A DNA stretch of 64,000 nt from JAFASC01 sp034669505. Its GTDB lineage: Bacteria > Pseudomonadota > Alphaproteobacteria > Rhizobiales > Beijerinckiaceae. Below, piece after piece: positions 16,465 through 25,789 of this stretch. The notes under the pieces are model-generated. The model saw only the letters and a program-made list of their open reading frames with translations. It was not told the DNA's origin and did not search any database. Position 1 is the stretch's first letter; each line of letters opens with the position of its first letter. Location of the stretch: NCBI GenBank assembly GCA_034669505.1, contig JAXDNJ010000040.1, positions 16,788 to 80,787 on the forward strand, in the 5' to 3' direction. The position numbers and the translations under genes are program-made.

Positions 16465-17897
16465 GCCGCGATCCGCCCCTCGAGCGGAAACACTTTCGCC
16501 GGATTGAGCAGCCACGCCTTGTCGAACACCGCACGCACGCGCATTTGCTGCGCCAGATCTTCCGGCGTGAACTGGCAGGGCATCAATTCGCGCTTCTCGA
16601 TGCCGACGCCGTGCTCGCCGGTAAGACAGCCGCCGACTTCGACGCATAAGCGCAAAATGTCCTCGCCCGCTTGCTCGGCTTTGCGCTGCTCTTCCGGATC
16701 GTTGACATTGTAGAGAATGAGCGGATGCATGTTGCCGTCACCGGCATGGAAGACGTTCGCGACACGCAGTCCGTAGGACTTCACGATTCTGTCCGTGCCG
16801 GCGAGGACGCGCGAGAGCTGTCCCGTGGGGACCGTCCCATCCATGCAGATGTAATCGGCGATGCGGCCGGTCGCGCCGAAGGCGGATTTGCGGCCCTTCC
16901 AGATCGCCGCCGCTTCCATGGCCGATTGCGATTCGCGCACGGTCATCACGCCGTGCTTTTTGGCGATCGCGACGATCTTAGCGAGCTGCGTCTCCATCTC
17001 TTCGTCCGAGCCTTCGACCTCGATGATCAAGAGCGCGCCGGCATCCAGAGGATAGCCGGCATGGGCGAAGGCCTCGCAAATCTCGATCGCGAGCTTATCC
17101 ATGAACTCCATGGCGACCGGAATGATGCCCTGGCCGATAATGTCGGCGACGCAGGCGCCGGCCTCCTCGCTCGTGGGAAAGCCGAAGAGGACCGGCCGGG
17201 CGCCTTCCGCCGAACGCAGGATGCGCACCGTCGCTTCCGTGACGATGCCGAGCTGACCTTCCGAGCCGATCAGCAGCCCAAGAAGATCGAGCCCCGCACT
17301 GTCGAGATGGTCACCGCCGATCTCGACGATCGTGCCGTCGACAAGCACCATCCTCACGCCGAGCACGTTGTTCGTGGTGACGCCGTATTTCAGACAATGC
17401 GCGCCGCCGGAATTCATGCCGATATTTCCGGCAATCGTACAGGCAAGCTGCGACGACGGATCGGGCGCGTAGAAGAAGCCATCAGCCATTACCGCATCGG
17501 TGATGCCGAGATTGGTGACGCCGGCTTCGACGCGCATCGCGCGGTTGGCGTAATCCACCGAGAGGATGCGCGTCATCTTGGCGACACACAGCACGACCGC
17601 ATCTTCCTGCGGAATCGCGCCGCCGGCGAGCGACGTGCCGGCGCCGCGCGGCACGACTTTGACGCCGTGCTCGAAGCAGTAGCGCATCACCGCCGACGCC
17701 TCCTCGGTCGTGCGCGGCAGCGCCACCGCGAGCGGCAGGCGACGATAGGCGGTCAGCGCGTCGGTCTCGAAGGCGCGGCGCTCGTCATCCGTGGTGACAA
17801 GACACTCGCGCGGCAATAGCGCCGCGAGGCCGGAGATGATTTCGTCGCGGCGGCCGAGGATGCCGCGATCGAGGTCTGGGAATGCAATGGCGGTCAT
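16461..17897 (-). CDS. glcD: Glycolate oxidase subunit GlcD
   Basis: A 478-residue FAD-linked oxidase, the catalytic subunit of glycolate oxidase. The FAD-binding PP-loop VVPRGAGTSLAGGAIP is at about residues 80-95, and the C-terminal oxidase domain contains VFHAGDGNMHPLI and GEHGVGIEKRELM. Length and order (glcD then glcE, four-base overlap) are those of the classic operon. It oxidises glycolate to glyoxylate, passing electrons to the membrane chain. D-lactate dehydrogenases of the same family are an alternative, but the GlcE partner favours glycolate. Confidence 0.92.
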   Translation of the reverse strand: MTAIAFPDLDRGILGRRDEIISGLAALLPRECLVTTDDERRAFETDALTAYRRLPLAVALPRTTEEASAVMRYCFEHGVKVVPRGAGTSLAGGAIPQEDAVVLCVAKMTRILSVDYANRAMRVEAGVTNLGITDAVMADGFFYAPDPSSQLACTIAGNIGMNSGGAHCLKYGVTTNNVLGVRMVLVDGTIVEIGGDHLDSAGLDLLGLLIGSEGQLGIVTEATVRILRSAEGARPVLFGFPTSEEAGACVADIIGQGIIPVAMEFMDKLAIEICEAFAHAGYPLDAGALLIIEVEGSDEEMETQLAKIVAIAKKHGVMTVRESQSAMEAAAIWKGRKSAFGATGRIADYICMDGTVPTGQLSRVLAGTDRIVKSYGLRVANVFHAGDGNMHPLILYNVNDPEEQRKAEQAGEDILRLCVEVGGCLTGEHGVGIEKRELMPCQFTPEDLAQQMRVRAVFDKAWLLNPAKVFPLEGRIAA

Positions 17898-17962
17898 GTA
17901 GCTTGCCCAAAGGCCTTTGGCGTCCGCCCACCATAGGTTAAATGCCGACCCTAGTCATCCGT

Positions 17963-18012
17963 GCCGAAGCCGAGGTAGCGCATTTCTGCCGAATCGGAGG
18001 TAGCGCATTATC
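17963..18012. repeat. Two imperfect 25-base tandem units
   Basis: Two head-to-tail units, 17963-17987 and 17988-18012, match at 20 of their first 22 bases; the shared core GAGGTAGCGCATT occurs at 17972-17984 and 17997-18009. They lie between the divergent glcD and opgG-like genes. They could be a pair of regulator sites or a slippage duplication. Confidence 0.7.
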
Positions 18013-18111
18013 CGCAATTCCGCGAACCACGTCGTGGGCCGCTCATCCAACTTATTATTCATTGCCTGTTCACGCCAGCAAGACGATTCTGGCTCTCTTT
18101 GAGAGCTACCA

Positions 18112-19677
18112 ATGCCGCTGACGCGCCGCACGATTCTGGCATTACTCGGCGCCGCGCTTGCGGCTCCCGCCGATACGGCTTCCTCGCTTGAGCTCGGAGC
18201 ACCAAGTCCGTTCGACTGGGATTGGCTTGTCCGGCACGCCAAAAGCCTCGCGTCGCGCCCATTTGCGGAAGTGCCCACGATCGCCCCTGATGTCATTGCC
18301 GAGCTAGAATATGGTCCCCATCAAGACATCGTGCAGCCTATAGAAACCGGGCTTTACGCCAATGGTCCAGGCGACTGTCCCGTTACCTTCTTTCACCTAG
18401 GCCGGCTCTTTCCCAAACCTGTACGGATGTACTCGCTGGTCAACGGCGTTGCGCAGTCGGTCATCTATCGCAAGAGCCTTTTCAACTATCCGCCTGGCAA
18501 TCCGGCGGCGCGCATGCCGGACGATGCCGGTTTCGCGGGATTCCGCATCCATGATCCCCGCAAGATGGGCGCGAAAGCCTCAGGCGACTGGCTCGCGTTC
18601 CTCGGGGCTTCCTATTTCCGCTCGCGCGGCGACCTCGGTCAATACGGCGCGTCCGCCCGTGGCATCGCGGTCAACACGGCCACGTCCGAAGCCGAAGAGT
18701 TTCCGGATTTTCGCGCATTCTGGATCGAGCCGCTGAATGCCGACGGTCGAGGACGTCTCTACGCGCTGCTCGACGGTCCCTCGATGGCCGGCGCTTACCG
18801 GTTCGACGTGTCGCTCTATCCGAACATCATCGTCAACGTCTCCTGCACGCTCAATCTCCGCCGCGATGTTCAACGTTTCGGCGTCGCCGCGCTGACGAGC
18901 ATGTTCTATTACGGCAAGCTCAACCGCTTCATCGGCGGGGATTGGCGCCCATGCGTGCACGACAGCGAAGGCCTCGCGATCTGGAACGGAATCGGCGAGC
19001 AACTTTGGCGTCCACTCAATAATCCGCCGCGCGTGATTGTCTCGTCATTTGCAGATAACGGGCCGCGCGGCTTCGGACTGCTGCAGCGCGCACGAAACTT
19101 CAGCGATTTTGAGGACGGCGACAACCGCTTCGAGCGCCGGCCGAATGTCTGGGTCGAGCCCACCTCCGACTGGGGCGAAGGTGCCGTGCAACTCGTCGAA
19201 ATCCCGACCGACGTGGAATATGTCGACAATATCGTCGCCTTCTGGGTCCCGCGCGAACCGGCGCGGAGCGGCACCACGCATGCGTTTGCCTACCGCCTTC
19301 ACTGGAGTGGACGTGAACATTTTCCGGCTGGCCTCGCACGTTGCACAGGGACGCGCACGGCGAAGCCGTGGATCACCGGCGCCGCGGATTACGATCAGGC
19401 GCGTTATGTCATCATGGACTTTACCGGCGACATCCTCGCCGACATCGATCCGAACACCGCCCGCATCGATGTGACCATTGGGACAGGTGGCGCCGTGCAA
19501 GAGCAGACGCTGCAGCGGCATCCGAACGACGGGCCGCGCACATGGCGGGTCATGCTCTTAGTCGCCACGCGCGGCCGCGATCCCGTCGACACACGACTTG
19601 TGCTTCGTCAGGGAGACCGGCCGCTGACAGAAACCTGGATGGCGCAGTTTCACGCCGCCGATCTCAGACCGGGTTGA
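18112..19677 (+). CDS. Periplasmic glucan protein, OpgG/OpgD family
   Basis: A 521-residue exported protein of the MdoG/OpgG-OpgD family. A Tat-like signal starts it (LTRRTILALLGAALAAP, R5-R6). The mature part shows family stretches such as FHLGRLFPKPVRMYSLVNG, GFAGFRIHDP, LAFLGASYFR and GFGLLQRARNF. Members act on osmoregulated periplasmic glucans; some relatives cleave or transfer beta-1,2-glucan chains. The Tat-like signal resembles OpgD more than OpgG. A glucan exporter of the NdvA type ends at 782, so both belong to periplasmic glucan metabolism, though not in one operon. No opgH gene is adjacent. Confidence 0.9.
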   Translation: MPLTRRTILALLGAALAAPADTASSLELGAPSPFDWDWLVRHAKSLASRPFAEVPTIAPDVIAELEYGPHQDIVQPIETGLYANGPGDCPVTFFHLGRLFPKPVRMYSLVNGVAQSVIYRKSLFNYPPGNPAARMPDDAGFAGFRIHDPRKMGAKASGDWLAFLGASYFRSRGDLGQYGASARGIAVNTATSEAEEFPDFRAFWIEPLNADGRGRLYALLDGPSMAGAYRFDVSLYPNIIVNVSCTLNLRRDVQRFGVAALTSMFYYGKLNRFIGGDWRPCVHDSEGLAIWNGIGEQLWRPLNNPPRVIVSSFADNGPRGFGLLQRARNFSDFEDGDNRFERRPNVWVEPTSDWGEGAVQLVEIPTDVEYVDNIVAFWVPREPARSGTTHAFAYRLHWSGREHFPAGLARCTGTRTAKPWITGAADYDQARYVIMDFTGDILADIDPNTARIDVTIGTGGAVQEQTLQRHPNDGPRTWRVMLLVATRGRDPVDTRLVLRQGDRPLTETWMAQFHAADLRPG

Positions 19678-19780
19678 GGCTTCAAAGGAAGCTCCGACCA
19701 GAGACCGAGAGAGCAAATTTGCCTCGGCTGCCGGTTCGCTTCTAGATGGCGAGCCGACGATTTGCCCGACCCGGAGCCGC

Positions 19781-20563
19781 ATGTCCCCGCCTGAAAGCCG
19801 CCGAACCAACGTCGCCCTGTTCGCCACCTGCCTCGTCGATCTGTTCCGGCCGAGTGTCGGCTTCGCCGCGGTGAAGCTGCTCGAAGACGCGGGCTGCCGC
19901 GTGTCTGTCCCAGTCCAGACCTGCTGCGGGCAGCCCGCCTACAATGCCGGCGATCGCGGGACGACGCGCGATCTCGCGCTGCAGGTGATGGATGCGTTCG
20001 AGCCGTACGACTACGTGGTGGTGCCCTCGGGCTCCTGCGGCGGCATGATCATAAAGCATTATCCCGAGCTTTTTGCGGACGAGCCGGATCTCGCGCAACG
20101 GGCCAACGCGCTTTCGGCCAAGACATATGAGCTTGTGAGCTTCTTGACGGACGTGCTCGGCGTTGAGCGCGTCGATGCGCATTTCGATCGCGCTGTCACT
20201 TACCACGATTCCTGTTCGGGCCTGCGCGAACTCAAAATCCACGATCAGCCACGGAAGCTTTTGCGCAGCGTCGACGGACTGACGCTTGCCGAAATGCCGC
20301 GCTCGGACGTCTGCTGCGGTTTCGGCGGTACATTCGCGGTGAAATACGGCGAAATCTCCAACGAGATCGTCGAGCGCAAGACCGAAGATATCGCGGCATC
20401 CGGCGCGCCGGTTTTGCTCGCAGGCGATCTCGGCTGCCTGATGAACATGGCGGGGAAACTCTCGCGCGAAGGCCGCGCGATCGAAGTGCGTCACGTCGCC
20501 GAAGTACTCGCCGGGATGACCGACGGGCCGCCGATTGCCGGCACGAGAGGGGCGCGGCGATGA
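19781..20563 (+). CDS. lutA: Lactate utilization protein A (Fe-S subunit)
   Basis: A 260-residue protein with two cysteine-rich CCG domains: CCGQPAYN with an upstream ATCLVD, and SDVCCGFGGTF with an upstream HDSCSG. This is the LutA/YkgE arrangement, which binds an iron-sulfur or heterodisulfide-type cofactor in the L-lactate oxidation complex. GGAG precedes the ATG. The stop overlaps the start of lutB by four bases (ATGA). Confidence 0.9.
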   Translation: MSPPESRRTNVALFATCLVDLFRPSVGFAAVKLLEDAGCRVSVPVQTCCGQPAYNAGDRGTTRDLALQVMDAFEPYDYVVVPSGSCGGMIIKHYPELFADEPDLAQRANALSAKTYELVSFLTDVLGVERVDAHFDRAVTYHDSCSGLRELKIHDQPRKLLRSVDGLTLAEMPRSDVCCGFGGTFAVKYGEISNEIVERKTEDIAASGAPVLLAGDLGCLMNMAGKLSREGRAIEVRHVAEVLAGMTDGPPIAGTRGARR

Positions 20564-21990
20564 CCGTTCACGCCACCTCGCCGCAATTCAAGGAAAATGC
20601 GCACGAAGCGCTTCACGATGCGCCGCTGCAGAAAGCGCTGAAGAATGTGCGCACCGGCTTCATCGAGCGGCGTGCGCTTGCCGCCGCCGAATTGCCGGAA
20701 TTCGAGGCTCTGCGCGATTCGGCGCGAGACATCAAGAAACACACGCTGCAGCATCTCGATCTTTATCTCGAAGCTTACGAGAAGAAGCTGACGGAAAGCG
20801 CCGGCCGCGTGCATTTCTGCCGCACCGCGGCGGAAGCCAACGAGGCGGTGCTGGCGATCTGCCGTGCAAGGGGCGCGCGCACCGTCACCAAAGGCAAATC
20901 GATGATTTCGGAGGAGATGGGGCTCAATGACGCCCTCCTCGCCGCCGGCATCACACCGGTCGAAACCGATCTCGGCGAATATATCATCCAGCTGCGCGGC
21001 GAGATGCCCTCGCACATCATCGCGCCGGTCGTGCATCTCAGCAAGGAGCAGATCGAGGCGGACTTCCGCCGCGTGCACACGCATTTGCCGGCGGACCGCA
21101 TGCTTACCGAGCCTACGCAGCTACTCACGGAGGCACGCGCCGTTTTGCGGGAGCGCTTCCTTGCCGCCGATGTCGGGATCACCGGCGCAAATTTTCTGAT
21201 CGCGGAGACCGGCACGTCGATCATCGTCACTAACGAAGGCAACGGCGATCTCACGCAAACGCTGCCGAAAGTGCATATCGTTCTCGCCTCGCTCGAAAAG
21301 CTCGTGCCGACGCTCGAAGATGCGTCGCAATTGCTGCGCGTTCTCGCGCGCTCGGCGACAGGCCAGGACATGTCGGTCTACACGACCTTTTCCACCGGAC
21401 CGCGGCGGCCGGACGACGTCGATGGACCGGAAGAATATCACGTTATCCTGCTCGACAACGGCCGCTCGGCCATGCTCGGCGGCGAGTTCGAGGACATGCT
21501 GCGCTGTATTCGCTGCGGCGCCTGCATGAATCACTGCCCGATTTATCACGCGGTCGGGGGCCATGCTTATGGCTGGGTCTACCCCGGCCCGATGGGCGCG
21601 GTGCTGACGCCGTCGCTGATCGGCGTCGACAAAGCCGGACATCTGCCGAACGCCTCGACGTTTTGCGGCCGTTGCGAAGCGGTGTGCCCCGTGCGCATTC
21701 CGCTGCCGAAACTGATGCGGCATTGGCGCGAGCGCGAATTCGAGCGGCATCTGACGCCGGCGGCGTTCCGATCCGGATTGCGACTCTGGGCGTTCTTTGC
21801 CAAACGGCCGGCGCTTTATCGCTTTGCGACGCGCATCGGCATGGCGGCGCTGGCGCTGTTCGGCCGCCGCAGCGGCCGCTTCAGGTCCCTGCCACTTGCC
21901 GGCGGCTGGACCGACTTCCGCGATTTCCCCGCGCCGGAAGGGCCGACCTTTCAGGCGCGCTGGGGGAAGGAGAGGAGCCGCGCGACATGA
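20560..21990 (+). CDS. lutB: Lactate utilization protein B (Fe-S subunit)
   Basis: A 476-residue LutB/YkgF protein. The N-terminal LUD-type domain (about 70-290) is followed by two [4Fe-4S] motifs, CIRCGACMNHCPIY and FCGRCEAVCPVRIP. It forms the L-lactate oxidising complex with LutA and LutC. It overlaps lutA (ATGA) at the start and a DUF29 gene (ATGA) at the end, so all are translated as a coupled set. Confidence 0.92.
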   Translation: MTVHATSPQFKENAHEALHDAPLQKALKNVRTGFIERRALAAAELPEFEALRDSARDIKKHTLQHLDLYLEAYEKKLTESAGRVHFCRTAAEANEAVLAICRARGARTVTKGKSMISEEMGLNDALLAAGITPVETDLGEYIIQLRGEMPSHIIAPVVHLSKEQIEADFRRVHTHLPADRMLTEPTQLLTEARAVLRERFLAADVGITGANFLIAETGTSIIVTNEGNGDLTQTLPKVHIVLASLEKLVPTLEDASQLLRVLARSATGQDMSVYTTFSTGPRRPDDVDGPEEYHVILLDNGRSAMLGGEFEDMLRCIRCGACMNHCPIYHAVGGHAYGWVYPGPMGAVLTPSLIGVDKAGHLPNASTFCGRCEAVCPVRIPLPKLMRHWREREFERHLTPAAFRSGLRLWAFFAKRPALYRFATRIGMAALALFGRRSGRFRSLPLAGGWTDFRDFPAPEGPTFQARWGKERSRAT

Positions 21991-22520
21991 GCGTTTCCAA
22001 TCCAAAACTCAAAGAGCCGACCGACTCGCTCTACGAGCGCGATTTCTTCGCCTGGACTCTTGAGCAAGCCGAGGCGCTGCGCCGAGTAGCGCGCGAGGCA
22101 AGCAACCTGCCGCTCGATTACAAGAACCTCGCTGGTGAGATCGAGAGTTCGGGGAAAGCAGATAGGCGCGAAGTCGCAATGCTTCTGCAGCGTCTCGTCG
22201 AGCACCTGTTGAAGTACGCCGCCTCTCCTACTGACGAACCGCACAAGAAGTGGCGAAAGGAAATCAGAGAATTCCGGCGTCAACTCGAACTCCTGCTGAA
22301 GGATAGTCCAAGTTTGCGGGATCAGGTGCCGGAGATGTTGCCGGATGCCGCGCGTCACGCTTGGCAGGATGTCGAAGAAAATCTCCGCGAACACGGGGAA
22401 TATGATCGCGCCCTGCCGGTGTTGGCCAGGTTTAGGCAAACACCGCTAACTGCGAATGAAATATTGCAGACACGCCTGCCCGTCCCCGGGACGCGCGATT
22501 TTGCGGACCCGACGCGGTGA
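21987..22520 (+). CDS. DUF29 family protein inside the lut operon
   Basis: A 177-residue soluble, mostly helical protein of the DUF29 type: LYERDFFAWTLEQAEALRR at the start, then LDYKNLAGEIESSGKADRRE, a Leu-rich helix (LQRLVEHLLKY) and WRKEIREFRRQLELLLKDSPSL. DUF29 has no known biochemical function. The gene is locked into the operon: its ATG overlaps the lutB stop (ATGA) and its stop overlaps the lutC start (GTGA). In most lut operons lutB is followed directly by lutC, so this is an insertion. AGGAGAGG precedes its ATG. Confidence 0.85.
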   Translation: MSVSNPKLKEPTDSLYERDFFAWTLEQAEALRRVAREASNLPLDYKNLAGEIESSGKADRREVAMLLQRLVEHLLKYAASPTDEPHKKWRKEIREFRRQLELLLKDSPSLRDQVPEMLPDAARHAWQDVEENLREHGEYDRALPVLARFRQTPLTANEILQTRLPVPGTRDFADPTR

Positions 22521-23206
22521 CCTCCGCGCGCGAAGACGTTTTGGCCAACATCCGCCGGTCGCTGGGGGTGACCGGCTCGGAGGCGCCGCGCCGCGCCAAT
22601 GTCGCGACGCGCCTGCAGAGCGCCCCTGCCGGGATTATTCCCGCGCGCGGGCAGCTCGATGCAGCAGGACGCGTCGCGATGTTCAGGCACCAGGCGGAAC
22701 GCGCGCAGGCGAGCGTGACGGAAGTGACGCGGCCCGAAGACGTGCCGGGTGAAGTCGCGCGTTTTCTGCGCGATCGCAACCTCCCGGCGACGGTGCGCAT
22801 GGGCGCCGATTCGCGCCTTGCGACGATGCCGTGGGGGGAAACCGCGCTCGAAGTGGCGACCGGCCGCTCCGACGGGCAGGATCCGAATGCCGTCAGCCAT
22901 GCCTTCGGCGGGGTCGCCGAATCGGGCACGCTCGCGATGATTTCCGGGCCCGACAACCCGACGACACTCAACTTCCTGCCCGACAATCACATCGTCGTCG
23001 TCTCGGCCGGCGAGGTCGTCGGCGACTACGAGACGATCTGGCTGCGCCTGCGCGAGCAAGTCGGCAAAGGCACCATGCCGCGCACAGTCAACATGATCAC
23101 CGGGCCTTCGCGCTCGGCCGATATCGAGCAGACACTGCTCCTCGGCGCGCACGGGCCGCGCACTCTGCACATTATCGTCGTCGGCGAAGCGGCCGCCTCT
23201 GCCTAA
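22517..23206 (+). CDS. lutC: Lactate utilization protein C (LUD domain)
   Basis: A 229-residue LUD-domain protein. The conserved stretch AFGGVAESGTLAMISGPDNPTT is split here as AESGTLAM and GPDNPTTLNFLPDNHIVV, with the C-terminal TGPSRSADIEQTLLLGAHGP typical of LutC. It completes the LutABC complex for L-lactate oxidation. It starts at GTG 22517, overlapping the DUF29 stop. Confidence 0.9.
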   Translation: MTSAREDVLANIRRSLGVTGSEAPRRANVATRLQSAPAGIIPARGQLDAAGRVAMFRHQAERAQASVTEVTRPEDVPGEVARFLRDRNLPATVRMGADSRLATMPWGETALEVATGRSDGQDPNAVSHAFGGVAESGTLAMISGPDNPTTLNFLPDNHIVVVSAGEVVGDYETIWLRLREQVGKGTMPRTVNMITGPSRSADIEQTLLLGAHGPRTLHIIVVGEAAASA

Positions 23207-23287
23207 CATGCCCGTTCCATGAGCGCCGGGAACGTTGCGCCCACCTTACCGTTTGTCTGGCGAACCCGAGATTAGACGGAGGCTGTC

Positions 23288-23476
23288 ATGGGCGTCGCCA
23301 AAGAAGCGAGTAAGCAAAAGAAAGAAGAAGAGCACCACGAGAAGCAGGAACAGCTTCACGATGCGTTGGAAGACTCCTTCCCAGCCAGCGATCCGCCCTC
23401 CATGACGCAACCGCTGCACAAATCCGGCGCGCCGAAGAACAAAAAAAGCACGGAAAAGACGCAGACGAAACGCTGA
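23288..23476 (+). CDS. Small SFPASDPPS-motif protein
   Basis: A 62-residue, very polar protein. It holds LEDSFPASDPPSMTQP, a motif found in many short alphaproteobacterial proteins of unknown function, flanked by Lys/Glu-rich segments that are probably disordered. GGAGG precedes the ATG. It stands alone between lutC and the L,D-transpeptidase gene. Confidence 0.7.
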   Translation: MGVAKEASKQKKEEEHHEKQEQLHDALEDSFPASDPPSMTQPLHKSGAPKNKKSTEKTQTKR

Positions 23477-23554
23477 AGGCGCCGGAGACCGTTTAGCTTA
23501 ACAGGATGTAAAGAGCGATCGACGAAACTCGGTGCAGGTGGCGGAGCTGTCGAG

Positions 23555-25072
23555 ATGAAAAAGTGCGGGGTGCATGGTTTGTGGCCGGCCTTTGCCTGCC
23601 TTGCTCTGCTGGCAGGCATTGGGACCGCCCACGCCCAATCGAATGTGCCGGCCCCGCGTGACGTGCTCTCGCCCACCCCGACGGCGGAGGCGCCGGCGCA
23701 GACGTCGCCAGCGAATCCCACGGATGCGGTGAAGGCGCCAAGCGCCGCCGCAGTGCCGAGCCCGTCACAGCTGTCGGCCCCACCACAACAGAGCGCTGCG
23801 CCAGAGAAGAGCGCGACCGCTCCGGCGGCCTCTCCGACAGCTCCCGCCGGCAGCGCTGGCGCTGCTTCAGCAATTCCACCTGATCAGCCGGCGCAGAAAG
23901 CCGAAGCCAAGCCCAAGAAAAAGAAAGCCGCCGCCCCGGTCCGTGAGACCGCGCTTTCCGACGACCCGACACCTGTCTTCCAGCCGCAGACCCCGTTCGC
24001 GACTGCCAAAGCGGCCGAGCAATACGCGCGGATCGTCGAGGCGGGCGGCTGGCCGACAATCTCCAGGCCGCTCAACCCGAGCGCAAAGGGCAAGGAAGTT
24101 GCGGTGCTGCGTCAACGCCTGGCGGCCGAGGGAGACATCGAAGGTGCCGATGGCGCCGGCGAGAAGTGGGACCCTGCCCTCACGGCCGGAATCAAACGCT
24201 TCCAATTCCGCTATGGCCTCAAACAGACCGGCATCGTCGCCGGTGCGACGCTCAAAGCCATGAACGTGCCGGCCGAGCAGCGGCTGAAACAGCTTCAGGC
24301 CAGCGCGCAGCGCCTCGACAGCGTGCGCTTCCCCTTCGGCGAGCGTTATGTCGTCGTGAACATCCCGTCCGCGGCGGTCGATGCGGTGGAAGACGGACGG
24401 GTAGCGCACCGTTATGTTGCCATCGTCGGCGATGCCGAACATCGCTCTCCCGAAATCGAGGCGAAGATCAGCGCGATCAACATCAACCCCACCTGGACGG
24501 TGCCGGTCTCGATCATCAAGAACGAGATCATCCCGAAAATGCGGGAAAACCCGAAATATCTGTCGAAAGCGAAAATCCGCATTCTCGACGGCAAAGGCCG
24601 GGAGATTGACCCCGGGAAGATCGACTGGTCGACCGAGAAGGCCGCCAACTACACGCTGCGGCAGGATTCCGGCGCCGGCAATTCGCTCGGCTCGATCCGC
24701 ATAGCAATGCCGAACAAGCTCGCCGTCTACATGCACGACACGCCGTCGAAGCGGCTGTTCAGCTCGGATTACCGCTTCCTCTCGCATGGCTGTGTGCGCG
24801 TGGAGGGCGTCTACGACCTCGCTGCCTGGCTGCTGGAAGGGGTGGGCGGCTCGCCGAGCGGCACCTGGGACAAGGCGGCGCTCCTTAAGCAAATCGCGTC
24901 GGGCGACCGCGAGGACCTGAAGCTCGCCAGATCCGTGCCGGTGATCTGGGTCTATATGACGGGATGGGCATCGGCGGACGGCACCGTGCATTTCCGCGAC
25001 GACGTCTATGGCATCGATGACGAGGGTGCGCAGACGACGGCGCAAGCTCAGCCGCAAGCGACGACCCGCTGA
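23555..25072 (+). CDS. L,D-transpeptidase (YkuD family)
   Basis: A 505-residue exported enzyme that cross-links peptidoglycan, or links proteins to it, through L,D bonds. It has a signal peptide (1-27), a long Pro/Ala/Ser-rich linker (30-145), a peptidoglycan-binding domain (about 175-240) and a YkuD catalytic domain (about 262-440). The catalytic motif HGCVR is at H411-C413, with the upstream histidine H394 (MHDTPSK). The layout resembles YcbB/LdtD-type proteins. No partner gene is obvious. Confidence 0.9.
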   Translation: MKKCGVHGLWPAFACLALLAGIGTAHAQSNVPAPRDVLSPTPTAEAPAQTSPANPTDAVKAPSAAAVPSPSQLSAPPQQSAAPEKSATAPAASPTAPAGSAGAASAIPPDQPAQKAEAKPKKKKAAAPVRETALSDDPTPVFQPQTPFATAKAAEQYARIVEAGGWPTISRPLNPSAKGKEVAVLRQRLAAEGDIEGADGAGEKWDPALTAGIKRFQFRYGLKQTGIVAGATLKAMNVPAEQRLKQLQASAQRLDSVRFPFGERYVVVNIPSAAVDAVEDGRVAHRYVAIVGDAEHRSPEIEAKISAININPTWTVPVSIIKNEIIPKMRENPKYLSKAKIRILDGKGREIDPGKIDWSTEKAANYTLRQDSGAGNSLGSIRIAMPNKLAVYMHDTPSKRLFSSDYRFLSHGCVRVEGVYDLAAWLLEGVGGSPSGTWDKAALLKQIASGDREDLKLARSVPVIWVYMTGWASADGTVHFRDDVYGIDDEGAQTTAQAQPQATTR

Positions 25073-25156
25073 TCGCAGCGACGGGTGCAGCCGTCCCGCT
25101 TTTCGCCCGATTGTTCCGGCAGGTGACGGGGTCCGGCTCAAGGCGCCGGAGCTCAG

Positions 25157-25789
25157 ATGCGCGAACCAGCAACCCAACTATACCTGCTCCTTCCGCCCAT
25201 CGCCGATGCGGCGCAGTTCAAGCCTGTGCTGGCAGCGGCACTCGGGGCCGCCGATGTCGCCTGCGTCCTGCTGCGCGATAGCGCTCGGACGGACGTCAAG
25301 GCGATTGCGCAAGCGCTAATGCCGCTCGCGCAGGAGCGCGACGTCGCCTTTCTGATCGAGGGCGATCCGCGCCTCGCTGCGCGCATTCGCGCCGATGGTG
25401 TGCATGTCGCCTACGCGCCCGAGGCGATCGAGAATGCCATGTCCAGCCTCGGCGCAGACGCGATCGTCGGCGCCGGCGCGCTCGCCACGCGCGATGATGC
25501 CATGAGTGCCGGGGAGACCGGCGCCTCTTACGTCATGTTCGGCGAACCTGATGCGCACGGCACCCGCGCGGCAGCCGAACACACGCTCGAACGCGTGGCT
25601 TGGTGGGCGGAAATCTTCAATGTGCCCTGCGTCGGCTATGCCGGAACGCTCGATGAGATCGGCCCGCTGGCCGAAGCGGGCGCCGATTTCGTCGCGCTTG
25701 GGGATGCGGTTTGGCAGCACTCCGGCGGACCCGCGGATGCGATCAACCAAGCTAATGCCATTCTGGCCAACGCGATCCTGACCGCATGA
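25157..25789 (+). CDS. ThiE-like thiamine phosphate synthase family protein
   Basis: A 210-residue TIM-barrel-like protein of the TMP synthase/TenI superfamily. It keeps the general pattern (LYLLLPP, ACVLLRD, ADGVHVAY, AGADFVALGDAVW), but phosphate- and pyrimidine-binding residues typical of true ThiE are not clearly present. It is probably a divergent paralogue whose reaction is uncertain. It overlaps the following Sel1 gene by four bases (ATGA). Confidence 0.7.
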   Translation: MREPATQLYLLLPPIADAAQFKPVLAAALGAADVACVLLRDSARTDVKAIAQALMPLAQERDVAFLIEGDPRLAARIRADGVHVAYAPEAIENAMSSLGADAIVGAGALATRDDAMSAGETGASYVMFGEPDAHGTRAAAEHTLERVAWWAEIFNVPCVGYAGTLDEIGPLAEAGADFVALGDAVWQHSGGPADAINQANAILANAILTA

